NCBI RefSeq assembly: GCF_000002235.5
Contig: NW_022145611.1
Span: 7,280,242 to 7,344,241, forward strand
Length of the DNA stretch: 64,000 bases
Source of the DNA: Strongylocentrotus purpuratus
Taxonomy: Eukaryota; Echinodermata; Echinoidea; Camarodonta; Strongylocentrotidae
Direction of reading: 5' to 3'
Position 1 is the stretch's first letter; each line of letters starts with the position of its first letter. Made by a program: the position numbers and the translations under genes. This document shows, in pieces, positions 22,666 to 35,085 of the stretch. Below the pieces are notes generated by a model. That model made no database searches, was not told the DNA's origin, and saw only the letters and a program-made list of their open reading frames with translations.

Positions 22666-23978
22666 ATAATAATTTCGATATAACATACGCTGTCGCTCAT
22701 ATAGTTGGAATATTTTTGTTTTACCCCAATTTATGGAATTATTTTGTCAATGAGTTATTCCTAATAAAGATCTAGATAATAGTACACAATCTCAGATTTT
22801 ATTGAATAATAATTTGCCAGTGTTTGTTTTGCGTATCTACGCCATTGGTCCTACTTATTATCGTTTAATGACAGAGGTAAAACAGTATTCCCTTTTAGTC
22901 AGATGTAATCATAAAATGACCAAATATATACTCATCACAAATTTATGTTAACGCATTTCAGTTTATTTATTTCAGCTGAAAATCATAAAACGAATGAATA
23001 TACATGTAGCATAGAATATGATCGAATTCTTTGAAATAATAACAAATATAGCATTCATATACACTGTTATAGCTAACATCGGGTTAAGGGAAAATATCAT
23101 ATATGTAGATTTATTAATTTTCTGTATACATAAATGAAATGACAAACTAGAAACAATCCTTTTAGCCTATAGTGTATAAGAATCCCTTAAATAACTGCAG
23201 TTATCATGGTTATAACGCTCACTCGAAGAACAGATTATAAATTTATTCGTATGCAGATGAGTATCTTACATAAAAAATAATAATTAATTTGCTTTTTTTC
23301 AGTAGGTCAATGAGAAATGATCCTTCTCAGATTTCATTCTGACACTTAATCATGGATAGCCTTATAACTAAAACATTCAAGTCAAAGCAAAATTATAATT
23401 GGTTTATTATGATGAAATTAAATACAATTGAGAATAAACAGATACTGTAATTTCATTCAGAGATATATTAATTAACCCACTCCTAAAACAACCATATGTA
23501 ACACTCCATTTAAAGCTCTGTTGTCAAATTCTTTGTTCCCCCTTTTCAAAAAAAAAAGAAGAACTTGTTCAAAACAGTATACAGTGCATAAAACTTGTTA
23601 TGAATAAAAAGAAACGATAACTATTGTTATAAGCTACTGAAATCTTTATTTTGATTGGCTGTGAGCAGATCTTTCATAGACCTGTCAGTTTATTTTGATA
23701 CAAAAGCTGTATGACACAGGGCTTGAATATTCTAACAAATCTAAAGACAATAGGAAGACTCGTCATGGTGGGTCATCATGCGTGGATGGATGAAAGCCGC
23801 GAGAAACGGGTAAAATTGTAAGAATATATTGAATTATATTATCACAATTTTGATATATTTGTGTCTTAAGCTCTGTTATGGCACAGGAAATATGCATCAA
23901 TCATGTAAAAAAAAAAGGTTAAAAAAAAACGATGGCATACAAGTCAAATCGAACAATGCCTAATGTATTCATATAAGC

Positions 23979-24666
23979 CAGCGTTTTTCAACCTTGTTAT
24001 AGTCGCTACACCCTTTTGATAATTTTTTTTCCGCGTCACCCTAACCCCAAATTCACTTCAGAAGAAGTATTTTCCATCACTCTGGTATTAACTGGCCATC
24101 AAATGCCATGTACACACGTACGGACACAATTTGTTTCTAAAATTTGTTAACGAGATAAGACATTTTATTATGTATGCGGGCACCTTGTTGCCCAATGAAT
24201 TAATACAAAAGTCATATATTAGGTCACCTCACTGCAGGAATATAAGTATGTTCGGGTATCTCGTTCCCAGAATCATCACGTTTCTAAATGTTCTGTACAG
24301 TGAAGCGAACAAACATGGTAAAAATGTAATTTGGATATCTAAAACATATAAAATATATTCGGGCACCTTGCTGCCCGAATGTGACGATATTCGGTTACCT
24401 CGCTGTCGTTGACTAATCATGTGGGTATTAAGGCACTTCACTCCTTAAAACCATATTCTTTTTTTTTTTTAAGCGAGTGAGCGAAGTGAGCAAGGAAAAA
24501 TGACACTTAATTGTCTTTCTTGATGAAAATAGATAGCGGTTTCTGATATTTTGTTCTCACGAAATTGGCGTTAATTTCATCATAGATCAAAAATAATAGA
24601 TATTGATTTAGTTTTTCTCGCGACACCCGAAAAGATGTCCTGTGGCTCCCCGATTGAAAAACGCTG
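23979..24666. mobile_element. hAT-like MITE, copy-A specific
   Basis: The element starts CAGCGTTTTTCAACC and ends GATTGAAAAACGCTG, inverted repeats of the classic hAT type. Flanks carry ATATAAGC (23971-23978) and ATATAAGT (24667-24674), an 8-bp target duplication with one mismatch. It is 688 bp, without a transposase frame. Inside, short repeats such as GGGCACCTTGCTGCCCGAAT recur. The paralogous site near 35700 lacks it. Confidence 0.85.
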
Positions 24667-24714
24667 ATATAAGTAATCGCAGTCGTGTTATAAGACCCTT
24701 CGGATTAAGAGTAT

Positions 24715-24942
24715 GGAGCAACGATTATCATTATTATTATTATTGTTCTAAAATTTAGTGTTGATTTTATAAAGGTTAAGCTTAAATTATGACCTACTAG
24801 GTGATTAATGAGCAACGTGTAATTTAAAATGTGTTCTATTGACCTATGCTTTATGTACTGTATATACCTTGTAACCAATAACCATGTGCAAAAAGAATTT
24901 CCATTTAATGTGGACAATAAAGCAAATCAATCAACCAAGTCA
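24715..24942 (+). mobile_element. 5'-truncated LINE 3' end at the COMT-A stop codon
   Basis: This ~228-bp stretch is absent from the paralogous place in copy B (35730-35741). It ends AATTTCCATTTAATGTGGACAATAAA plus a CAAATCAATCAA tail, resembling the 3' end of the L2 element at 62150-62190. Its right junction abuts the last COMT codons, and it supplies the ATG-TGA that ends the COMT-A frame. Confidence 0.65.
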
Positions 24943-26472
24943 CATAACAAAGGTTGATTTCTCAATACCATCCGGTAGATTGGTATCATACCCGAGCGTA
25001 CTCGCGAAGTATTCCGATTCGTACTTCGGTGAATTTCGAACGTACTCCATATATTCCGGTGCCCCTGGTATGACCATGTTGTCCGCAACGACTACGGTTC
25101 CAGTCTTCAGAAGTTCGTGCTTTTCGAGGAGGATGAGATCGGGTTTGTACAAAGATTTTACGTGATCAATGAACACGTAATCAAAAGAGGCAATGTCGAA
25201 GTCGTCTTTGAGATTTGGAATGACTTCGGTAGAAAAACCTTCGATGATTTGGACCTGAAACATGACATAGAAAAGAAAACAATGTGTTGTAATTATAAAG
25301 AGAGTTCAACCGAATTGCAAATGTTTTTTGTTTTTTTAATCATCGATCCACTTTACAAAACGTGCATTAGACCAAGGTGTCACCTTCAGGTTTGTTTGCC
25401 GGAATGCCATACGTTGCATATAATTATACGCGGTGTCATTTCGATTGCGTCATTTACTTTGCTAAAGCATTCAAAGACAATCAACACATGCGTCGTCTTT
25501 ATTCTTCTAAATTTTCACCTTCCCTTGAAGTCTTGTCGTGTGTGTACGATGTCGCTAATGCATTCATACGTCATCTAAATGACGCCTGTGTGCCTTTTCT
25601 CGGCGTTTCCAAAGTAAGTTTCGCTTGAAGGGAAGTTTTCGCTGTCTAGCTTTAAATATTAATTGTACTCACCACTTTAATGGTTTATTGCACTGTTTGT
25701 TAAAAGGAAGTAAATGTGAATTTCCGTCATTCCTTTATATTTGTGTGACCTTGTTGCGGCACAAATTTTCGACGGCGACAATTTGTGCTAGTCTTGCTGA
25801 GTGCAATTTTTGCCTCCCTGTCGACAATTTGTGCCGGGAAAACAGAAGCTGGCGGCACAAATTGCCACCAGTTGCTTAATATTATGTAGCGTAGCGGTGA
25901 AGATACCAACGATGAGAAACAGGAGTCGTGACTGGGGGTGGGGGAGGGGAAGGGGACTGGGGGAGATATCATACACCCCTCTCCCCCAAAATGAGGTGGG
26001 GTGGGGAGATGATCTGAAGTATTATTCCCCTACATTTGAAAGTTGATAAGCAATGATGATAGTAATACTACTGCTATTGTCCACGCCGAACTAAGTTCTC
26101 AAAAGGACTAAGAGACGAGTGTGTGTGTGTGTGTGTGCGTGTGTGCGTGTGTGCGTGTGGGTGTGGGAATGTGTATATATATGCTTTTTCTCTTGTTTTT
26201 CTGCAAATTATTTTTGGAGTGGACTAAGCCTTTAAACTCTTTTTATGATAATAAACACTTTCTCCATTTACCACATCTTGTAATCCTGCAAATTCGATCA
26301 TCTTGTTCGCAGTAGCAGCTCGAGTTTCGTCAGGCTCCACACTTAAGTAGAGCGATCCTTCCGGAAGATCCCGAGCGGCGTTGATAGCCGAGTAGCCGAT
26401 TAAAGTGCCGAGCTCCAGACACGTCTTCGGTTTCGTTTCTTGCACGATCTTCCTCACGATGGGTGCTGGTAT

Positions 26473-26560
<88 letters not shown>

Positions 26561-29500
26561 GAGACGTGCAAGGACAAAAATACTACGATAACAAAGTGAA
26601 GAGGGTCGTTTTGAAAAGCATGATGGATAGCGAGATTTTGGTATTTATATCCAAGTCACTGTACTAGATTATGTTAAATGCCATATAAACAACAAGACAA
26701 CATGCTTTAAGGTCATTATAAGACAAGGATAATGAATATCGGACAACATGACAACATCGTGTAGGGGTCGGAGCAACCACGCCCTGGAAAGAATACAGCG
26801 CGACCACAGAAAGCATTTGGGCGAATCAATTTCATGCCAGCGTTCATTCCTTTTGTCGTGCCAGTCAAGAAGAATCAGGCATAGATCATTAATGCGCTTG
26901 ACAGAACCAAACGTTGTCTCCAACCATTGCTAGAAACTTCTTGCTCCAACTGATGGGGGGGGGGGGGGGCATTGAAAACTTGGGTGGATGTGTGTGGGGG
27001 AGATATGGTGGGGAATCGACAACATAATTTCATGGGGTTTTATATAGTGCGCGTTCAAATATTGCAATTTTACTTCAAAATAGAGTTGAAGAGGCTTGAT
27101 AATAATAAGTATATTCGATCAATAAAATTTGGTTAAACCTTTTTCGTCACCGAGGCAGAATGTCCGTTTCTGTTCACGGTTGAAACGATCCAACGCCTTC
27201 ATGATACTGTCTGGATCTCCCCTCTGCGCATGCTCAGTGACGTATTGATAGGTCCGATCGGTCAGCCGCCCATACAATCGGTCATACAATCGCGCCAAGA
27301 CCCCTTCAAGGTGAACAGAAGAGAAAAAGATAGAGAGAGAGAGAGAGAGAGAGGGAGGGGGGGGGGGAAGAATGTGCTGTTGCCTGTTACCAATTGTACT
27401 GATACTGGACATAGGTTAATTGATGTAAACATTTAATAAAAAGAATAAACTACTGAATAAAGGAGGTTCTTTTTAATACATTTATACAAAATATACATGT
27501 AAATGAATAAATGAATGAATTAAAAAATTTAAAAATTACAGTTAGGCTACAAAGTACAAGGGCAACCCTACGTGCCGTGGGTGAGGGGGCGGGGCGAGGG
27601 CGGGGGCGGGCGCAGGTTTACCCGCCGGTGCAACCTTGAACTGGATACCCCATTTATATAGATGTCTGATCATAATAGCGGATACATGATGCCGTGTGCG
27701 TGACAAAATATGCTTGTTTACCGTTTAATTGCATTCTGTAAATGAAAGAAAGGCTCATGTTCAACCGATTTCATAACAAAAATAGAACGCTTCAAATCTT
27801 TGTATAACAAATTACTATAAACGAAAGAAACACTAAAATGCAGTTGGTGATCAATTATTTTTGTTCCGGTTGTCCAATCATGCATATCCATTGTATCATT
27901 ATGGTATTGGGGTCAAACTCCATCTTCCTACGAAGCTAGTCCACTCTTTTATATATATTTTTCCAAAATCCATTTTGTAAATTAATTTATTTTCATACTC
28001 TTAGGACATAATATGACGAGGATGTAGCCCACGAACCCGATACTACAGGTGCTCCTATATAACAACTTTTTTTCTGGGGTTTTCACTAAGTTCGACAATA
28101 CACCGGACCGAATATTTGTCCATCTTCCCTTATGCTTTTCTAACTGAGATGAATACATTATGCTGGAAGTGTTCCATCAGGTTTATAGAAAAGAAAAACA
28201 AAACTCCGGCGTATAAAATAATAATCCCACAAAAAAAACCACCCATGCGATCCTCCTCCCACCATATTTGCTTGATAATCAAGAAGTTATGCTGGTATCT
28301 CCTTGATATAATTACAACCCATGATCGTTCTTTTGTAAAATGTTATACTAACGGCATGAAGGTATTTAATCTCTGACACCAAGGCCAAGTGAAACTAGTT
28401 TCTCGTGTTCGAGTTTTCTTTTTAGGAGGGGGCGGTTCCTTTGTAGTTGATATTTAATTTGTTTTTCTTCTGTACAAGCAACTGCCAAATGGATCAATTT
28501 GAATTAAATGTCGTTTCGGCTCAATACAACTTAACAAGATAAAATGGCAATAATAATGATTTATGTTATCCCATTCACTAGATGTCCCCACATTTTTTAA
28601 ATAAAATCTTAATTTCGAAATAAACATAGCAAATTAAAAATACTAGATAAAATAAGTTTGTGCGGCAATTTCACACCAGGCTTTTTACATTCAAGTTCAT
28701 ATTCCGAGCATTGAAATTCGCACAAGTCGCACTCGCAGCGTCGAATTTTATTTATGTATTTATTTATTTCTAATCTTTTGTTAGGCTAGCCCATTCACCG
28801 ATAAGTAGTGTTTTTCCATGGGGCCCTGAATAAACATGAACATATTTACATCAAAAAGCATTATAACGTTTATACAGAACAGTTAAAATAAAATTCCATA
28901 GTACATCTAGAAAGATATAACACAGCAATAATAGACGTGGCTCAAACGAATACTCGTTTGCAAAATAGCCATATATCATTAACCTAATTCAACTGTAATG
29001 CCAATAGGAAAGTAATGATTAAGTCGCAATTAGGTGAATAAATCACGTTAATATTACACAACATTCACGTAGGGTTTGTTTTACTGAGCTATTCACAAAT
29101 TACAACTTTGTTTAAACAATCTCTTAAATGAATTGACGAGGAAGCTGTTCTCATCGAATTATCTAGCTTATTCCGTTCAAATATAGAAGAAACAATAATT
29201 GATTGGGCTACACTTATAACAATCAGTGTGAAATCTGGGCACACGTAAACATCCACAGTCTATTTGCATTGTATATACATCATTAGGATTGATTCCAGCC
29301 ACCCCCCCCCCCTTTCAGCAAAAGTACGGTGTGTAAAGTCAATACGGGTCGACCTTTTTCTTTTGTTATACGAGCCTTTTTCAGCACCCCTCCCCCTTTT
29401 CAGCAAAAGTCCGGTGTGTAAAGTCAATACGGGTAGACCATGTTTTCCTTTGTTACGAGCCGGAGAGTTTGGGAACACGCATGGTATCCCTTCGTTCACG

Positions 29501-32400
29501 GAGTGGGGGGGGGGGATTGATTAAGCCCGTAACTACGGGGGGTGGGAGGGCCACCCCAACATTTCCAAGATTGGTTGATTTTTTTTTTAGACCCCTTTTT
29601 TTTTTACCTCGATTGGTTACATTTTATGTGTAACAGTGATTAACAATAATTAAAAGTAATTAAAATTTAAAGATTTCAAAGTTTCCCTCTTATCTGGAAT
29701 CCCTCTCAATATTACACTAAATTGAACTGCACGTAGTAGAAAATTGATCACTTTAAAAACAAAAAACGGAATGCCCCAAACAGGCTCATCATGAGCGCCG
29801 CGTTAATGTGAATGCACGAATTTGATTTCACCGAACATGAATTAGAGTGCCGATCAATGCAATTGTTTGCTCGGATTTTGAATTTGAATACACGAATTAA
29901 CCTGCGAGCGACCTTTATGTGAATTTGAATGCACGTTCATGAATTTGAATGAAAAAACCTATTAATTAAAAATAAGGAAGGAGACGAGAAATTAGGAATT
30001 AATATTAAATGGCCGATGCATTTCTAATCATTCGTCTCTACTTTCAGAGGTATGTGTATTAAACAGAGGTCTGAGTCCTCGACCTTAAATTTGGTTGATG
30101 GAGCTAGCCAGGGGCGGTGCTCCGCTCGGAGCTGACATTAGGAACACAGTCCCCTCTTCAGGTTCGCCCCCCAAAAAGAAAACACATAACAAAACAAAAC
30201 ATGCATTGCATTGTTTACAAACTTGAAAAAATAGATTAGGTCCCGAAGTGCTCTACTGCAAAATACTAGCCTTTTGTGTATGGATTTGAAGTGGAAAATG
30301 CAATAGATTTAGCATGTATGTTTCATGAGTGTCATGACGTCATATATTTCATATTGATCAGGTATTGTACCAGGTAAATTGAAAATTGGTAACATTACCC
30401 CTGTATATAAGAAGAATGATCTACATACATTAAATAACTATAGACCAATTTTAGTTTTAACCAGTATATCCCAATTGCTTGAAAAGTGCATATAATAGTC
30501 GACTATATTCATTTTGTTTTAAAAATAATATTCTTAATGATTCACAGTATGGATTCAGAAAAAAATCATTCTACTTCTCACGCTCTGATATATTTACAAG
30601 ACATAGTTCTTTCTGCAATCAATGATAATAAATTTGCTATAGGGGTATTTATGGACCTGTCAAAGGCTTTTGACATAGTTAATCATGAAATATTATTATC
30701 AAAATTACATTATTACGGAATAAGAGGAGTGCCCTTACAATAGTTTAAAAGTTATCTTTACAATAGGGTCCAATATGTAATGTATAACAATAGTCGTTCA
30801 GCTGCATCTTGTATTACTCACGGTGTACCCCAAGGGTCAATCATTGGTCCCCTGTTATTTTTACTCTATATAAGTGACATTAAGAAAGCTGATGAATTTG
30901 AATTATGTATGCAGATGATACTACTTTAATTTAAACGCAGCCAAATATTATTGATTTACAAAGTAATGTCAATGATGAATTAGAAAAGATTTCTTTATGG
31001 TTAAAATCAAATAGACTATTGATAAAACTTAGTAAAACAAATTATGTAACATTCCATAATACGACTTGTGAAATAGCTAATAGACTAAGTGGTCTCATTC
31101 TCAAAATTGATAATATCCCGTTACTTAAGATTGATACTGTTAATTTTCTTGGTGTACTTATAAAGTAGTAATATGCATTGGGATACACATAGATTATTTA
31201 ATAGGTAAAGATTCTAAATGTATGGGTATACTCTTTAATATGGAAAGATACCATTCCTGCATCCTCTTTGATATTGTTATATAATGCATTTATGATGTCA
31301 CATTTAAATTATTGTATTGGGTAATAGTAATCACAAAAAAATTGATAAATTATTTAAACTACAAATGAAAGCCCTTAGGATATGATTAGGCTGTCATTAT
31401 CGTACTCACTCTGTCCCATTGTTTATGAAATTGAAAACACTGAATATATTTGACTTATTCAATTGCCCTGCTTGGATTCTGTTACTTTTAAAATAAACTA
31501 CCGCAAAATACTTCGAGAATGTCCACTTTGAATAATGACGTTCATAATTACAATACTCGTGGCCGAGACTCGTTTCGTTTTTGGCCAGTAAAGACAAATA
31601 TATTTTAAATATGTAAGAAACAATTTTCCTGTTATTTAGAACTCTATTGATCCTGAAATATCCTCAAGCAAGTCTTTTACAGTATTTGAAAGAAACTTGA
31701 AGCAGCATCTTGTATTTAAATATTAAAGGTTCTCGTACCAACGTTACCTATAACTGTTTTCAAACTTATGATTTTGTAATGATTATTTCCATTCGTATTA
31801 CTTGCCATGAACGATGTCCCTGTCATGTGTTGTCATGTATGTTTTTTAAAGTTTTTTTTACAGCTATGTAAATCTCTTAAAAACTGTTCGGGAACTGTGC
31901 GTCCACAACGGAGGCAATTTGGCATTTTTTTTAGTTCCCTATTTTCATTTTTTTTATAATATTGCAAATGCTTATTATTGTATTGTTTTTATCGGAAATA
32001 CTTACTATGCTACTTCTATTATACCACTACTACTACTACTAATACTACTACTACACTACTACTATACTTTTACTAAAATACTGCGACTTCTACTGACTAC
32101 TATACTTATGACCTTATACTATCTACCTCTTATACTATTCTTACTCCGATGATACCATTACTACCTCCAAACCTATTACCCCGAATACATGTACTAGATG
32201 AGTTTACTACTCATATACATGTATTAATATTCCTTATACTCTCTAAACAACCGGGGGATGGGAGAGAAACTGCATGTATTGCCGTAATAATATTTAACTA
32301 AAATAATACCTCGATCCGGAGCATAGAGGAACGCCGATATCCTGTGGTATAGATACTGAGCCCATGTAAGTTGTGGCACTTGCGATCCTCCACTATCCAT
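24940..32400 (-). CDS. Catechol O-methyltransferase-like protein, copy A
   Basis: An S-adenosylmethionine-dependent, Mg-dependent methyltransferase of the COMT family. Exons on the - strand: 32400-32310, 27303-27139, 26465-26272, 25254-24940; phases and GT-AG sites agree, giving 254 residues. The first exon (MDSGGSQVPQLTWAQYLY...) was inferred from its conservation with copy B, an ATG and a phase-1 donor. Motif I is CLELGTLIGYSA (about 101-112) and the adenosine-binding acid lies in VEPD. The metal and catalytic residues are present: Asp180, Lys183, Asp208, Asn209, Glu248. Arg77 replaces the Trp that in vertebrate COMT (Trp38) and in copy B packs on the catechol ring; the Trp143 position is Val. 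No membrane segment is seen. Intron 1 holds a LINE. The frame is intact. The substrate could be a catechol or another small diol. Confidence 0.88.
26119..26175. repeat. (GT)n microsatellite
   Basis: A GTGTGTGCGTGTG-type run in the COMT-A intron between exons 3 and 4. Confidence 0.95.
26475..26555. repeat. (GA)n followed by a G-run at a COMT-A splice acceptor
   Basis: About 38 bases of GA then about 38 of G on the + strand. On the transcribed - strand this is C-run then (CT)n, ending 10 bases before the acceptor of exon 26465-26272, and so forms its polypyrimidine tract. Confidence 0.95.
27640..29290. other. Non-coding stretch in COMT-A intron 1
   Basis: This part has no counterpart in copy B. 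It opens with a G-rich segment (about 27575-27635, GGGCGGGGCGAGGGCGGGGG). The rest is AT-rich, with no coding motif, RNA gene or clear element end. Confidence 0.5.
29298..29520. repeat. Interspersed repeat with two ~85-bp subrepeats
   Basis: Two direct subunits carry TTCAGCAAAAGTCCGGTGTG, TAAAGTCAATACGGG and a GAGCC spacer, then GGGAACACGCATGGTATCC and a G-run. The same structure is at 45180-45410. Both copies begin with a C-run. It is probably a non-autonomous transposon, but the ends are not clean here. Confidence 0.7.
30353..31990 (+). mobile_element. CR1/Jockey-like LINE fragment, reverse transcriptase remnant
   Basis: Translation shows a degraded non-LTR reverse transcriptase: GNITPVYKK, LNNYRPI, SQYGFRKKS, FMDLSKAFDIVNHEILLSKLHYYGIRGV, THGVPQGSIIGPLLFLLYISDI, and YADDTTL after a frame change near 30900; then YNTRGRDSFRFW and ERNLKQHL near the C-terminus. 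Several stops and frame changes make it a dead copy. It sits in COMT-A intron 1; copy B runs straight across this place near 40215, so it inserted in copy A only. Confidence 0.85.
32000..32160. repeat. TAC-rich tract shared by three duplicated blocks
   Basis: CTACTACTAC-type sequence followed by TTCTTACTCCGATGATACCA. The same order occurs at 43236-43300 and 49550-49620, marking the duplicated COMT intron-1 segment. Confidence 0.8.
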
Positions 32401-33095
32401 GTTTCAAGAATTCGTCGTTTATCTTCTGTATACCGACTGAAGAAAGTATCACAAACCCTCTCAGGCGAGAAGTTTTATTTGTATACTGCAGTGGGCCAGG
32501 ATATATGCATACTTTGTGTAGATGTAATGTTTCGCGCATTTTAAAAATATATATATGTAATATGTGTAATGTGAAGGCCAACGTTTCCTCGTCACATGAG
32601 CGATGGCTGCGGAATATAAACATTTCCGTCAATGGGAGGACAACATCCGCCCAAATATGTGGCATTGCACTTTTTCACAGCCCACGAACGGAATTACCCA
32701 CTGGCGCACCAATGGTGGTAGGAACGAGGAGGAGGATTGGAGATAGCTCCACGCCCCAAAAGTGGAGAGGAAAAAAAAGAAAGAGAATAAAAAGAAAGAA
32801 CGAAAAAAAACAAAAAAAAACATAAGAAACAGAATGAAAGGTGAAAAAAGAAGAAATGGGTTTTCCTTTTCACATCTTTTTAACGATTGCCATTTCTTTT
32901 CTAATAATTTCATTTGTTCCTGTGTACATGACAGTATACGCCAATCCACCCCTCTCCATTTTGTATGGAATGGTTATGCTGAGTAAAGCACAGAACATCA
33001 CAATGTCACAGTGTCATTGGTTTGCTTGTTTGCAGGAGGGAGGTAAATAACTATGAATACTTTTCAATTCAAAAGATTCTTAAAAGAAAATTTGA

Positions 33096-33177
33096 CGACG
33101 AGGATGGGATTCGAACCCACGCGTGCAGAGCACAATGGATTAGCAGTCCATCGCCTTAACCACTCGGCCACCTCGTC
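33096..33177 (-). tRNA. tRNA-Ser(GCT)
   Basis: An 82-nt gene, same sequence as the + strand copies, with the GCT anticodon and intact A and B boxes. A TTTT run lies shortly after it on the transcribed strand. It is about 0.7 kb upstream of the COMT-A start codon, in the same orientation. Confidence 0.96.
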
Positions 33178-33492
33178 TGAATATATTCATTAACCTTGAT
33201 GAATTTGCATTATTACAACAGACTGTTTTGTGTAATCGTTACGAAGTTAAAACACCTGTTACCATTTTGGCGGATTGATTATCATTGTATTATCTCATAG
33301 TATGATAGAGTTGTGCTGCACGCAATTAGTTAAAAATAGATATGAATAATGTCTAAATATAAAACGTTGTAGGGCCTATGCATGAAAAGCGTCTGTCCTT
33401 TACTCTCGGATGTTTTTTCTTCTTTTTTGTTGTATTCAATATATTTTTAATTGTTAGCAGAGCTAACCGATTGGCATAAGAATGTTTAACTG

Positions 33493-33794
33493 GTGGTGTT
33501 AGGAGTATTCAGTTGCGATGAGCTTGCAGAGCTCACTGACCTAGTTCGACACGATACAGGACGGACGTCTAATTGGACATTGGATCGTGATCAGTTGATT
33601 TTGTCAGAACTGTCTGCAAGTTCGGGAGGATCAGATGGCTACCGGAGGTTTGGAAGGGATGGATGTATTGGTGAGAACATCAGGATGCGGAATCTTCCGG
33701 TGAGGTTGGGTGCATACCCATCTTTCGGTAAGTCGTCTGTACAGTTCTTGCTCGTCGAAGCCGTCTTGCCGTCGAAGCTTGGTGCTCCCCAGGA
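33493..33794. other. Unrecognised GC-richer segment
   Basis: A segment with higher GC than its neighbours, open on the + strand for 124 codons but running into the inverted-repeat element at 33795. On the - strand a stretch reads KLRRQDGFDEQELYRRLTERW before stops. I recognise neither reading. It could be a decayed mobile element or host exon; no function is proposed. Confidence 0.3.
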
Positions 33795-34220
33795 CAGGCG
33801 CGGATCCACGGGCTCAATTCTACCGGCCCGGCTATGGCAAGCCCATTGTGTAAAAACTAGATAAACTCAGTTTATCAGAAAAACTGTGTTTATCAATGAT
33901 AAACTCAGTTTATCAACTGATAAACTGAGTTTTTCTGATAAACTGAGTTTATCAACTGATAAACTGAGTTTATCAACTGATAAACTGAGTTTATCATTGA
34001 TAAACTGAGTTTTTCTTGATAAACTGAGTTTATTAACTGATAAACTAAGTTTATCAACTGATAAACTGAGTTTTTCTGATAAACTGTGTTTATCTGTTGA
34101 TAAACTAAGTTTATCTGAGAAAAACAGAGTTTATCTGAGAAAAACAGAGTTTATCTAGTTTTTACACAAAGGGCTTGCCATAGCCGGGCCGGAAGAATTG
34201 GGCCCGTGGATCCGCGCCTG
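33795..34220. mobile_element. hAT-like MITE with ~72-bp inverted ends and GATAAACT array
   Basis: The ends start CAGGCGCGGATCCACGGG on both strands and remain nearly identical for about 72 bases. An exact 8-bp duplication CCCCAGGA flanks it (33787-33794, 34221-34228). The centre (about 33862-34155) is an array of GATAAACTGAGTTTATC-type near-palindromes separated by AACT or TTTC spacers. There is no coding capacity. Confidence 0.9.
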
Positions 34221-34228
34221 CCCCAGGA

Positions 34229-35085
34229 TACAAGTATATTATGTATTATGTAACATGTACATGTATTGTTTTTCAGATTATGCTATAGGGTAGGGAGGCG
34301 AAATTGAAAACAATTTATTCACGTTATAGGGAATCAGAAGGTTTTTTTTCCAATTTTACATGTACAAGCATATATTTACTCAAATTTGGGAGCATTTTCA
34401 AGATTTCTTTTTCCTTTAAAAAAAAAGAGAATATTCCATACTGTATTCATCTTAACCATTAACTCTTTCTTATATAATTATGTATGAGAAAAATCGGACT
34501 GAAATAAACTAAACCAAAAAAAGGTAAAAGGGAGAGGGGCATACAATTCCGAAAATCCTTGAGGGTTATCATCATATTTTAATGTGCTATTGGGATCTGT
34601 ATTTAGGAGATAGAGGTACATTTACCTTCGTGTACTTGGAAATGCTAGTAGAGTATTTGAGTTTTAGAGTCCGGGTATACAGGCCAGTGGTGCTACTCAC
34701 CAAAACAAAAGTCCCCCAGTACTAGGGCTGAGTGTATGCCAGCCAAGGATTCGAACTCTCAGCCTACCTCTTCATCGCAAATGAAGTGAATGAACCACTA
34801 TACGACAGATTTAGCAATGATCCTATTCAGTGGCATTGCGTGAGTCCGCCCATTGAGGGGGTATGGTGAAGCGGGAGGGAGGGGGTTTTGGCCTTACTCG
34901 GAAAATGAAATGCGAAACTGAAGATATTAATTAGGGGGAGGATGCGGGAGTTGGTCCAAGCGTCTTCTTTTCTCGTCCTTTACCCTTCTCCCTTTTACTT
35001 TCTCTCTTTCCTCGCATCTTATTTATTCTTTATTTTTCATCATTCGAAGGAGGGCGGGGGCGTACCCCTGTGCCTCCGGTACCTA
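34229..35085. other. Intergenic sequence between the two COMT copies
   Basis: No gene is seen. On the - strand 34700-34830 has a tRNA-like stretch (GAGTTCGAATCC B-box form) that could be a SINE head, but no A box or tail is convincing. A G-rich segment lies at 34857-34890. Confidence 0.45.

Larger units (their letters stand above)
22838..27640. repeat. Segmental duplication, copy A (COMT exons 2-4 and flanks)
   Basis: Sequence from about 22838 (TACGCCATTGGTCCTACTT) through the COMT exons to the GC-rich stretch near 27630 aligns with 35086 to about 40060. Shared non-coding landmarks include CTCATCACAAATTTATGTTA, AACGAATGAATAT and CATTATAAGAC. Homology resumes at 30225 and near 32000-32450, so the copy extends over the whole gene. 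Insertions unique to this copy are at 23979-24666, 24715-24942, about 27640-30215 and 30353-31990. Confidence 0.85.

Noticed and set aside
34700-34830. tRNA gene on the - strand
   Set aside because: A B-box-like string is present but there is no acceptor stem or convincing A box; at best a SINE head.
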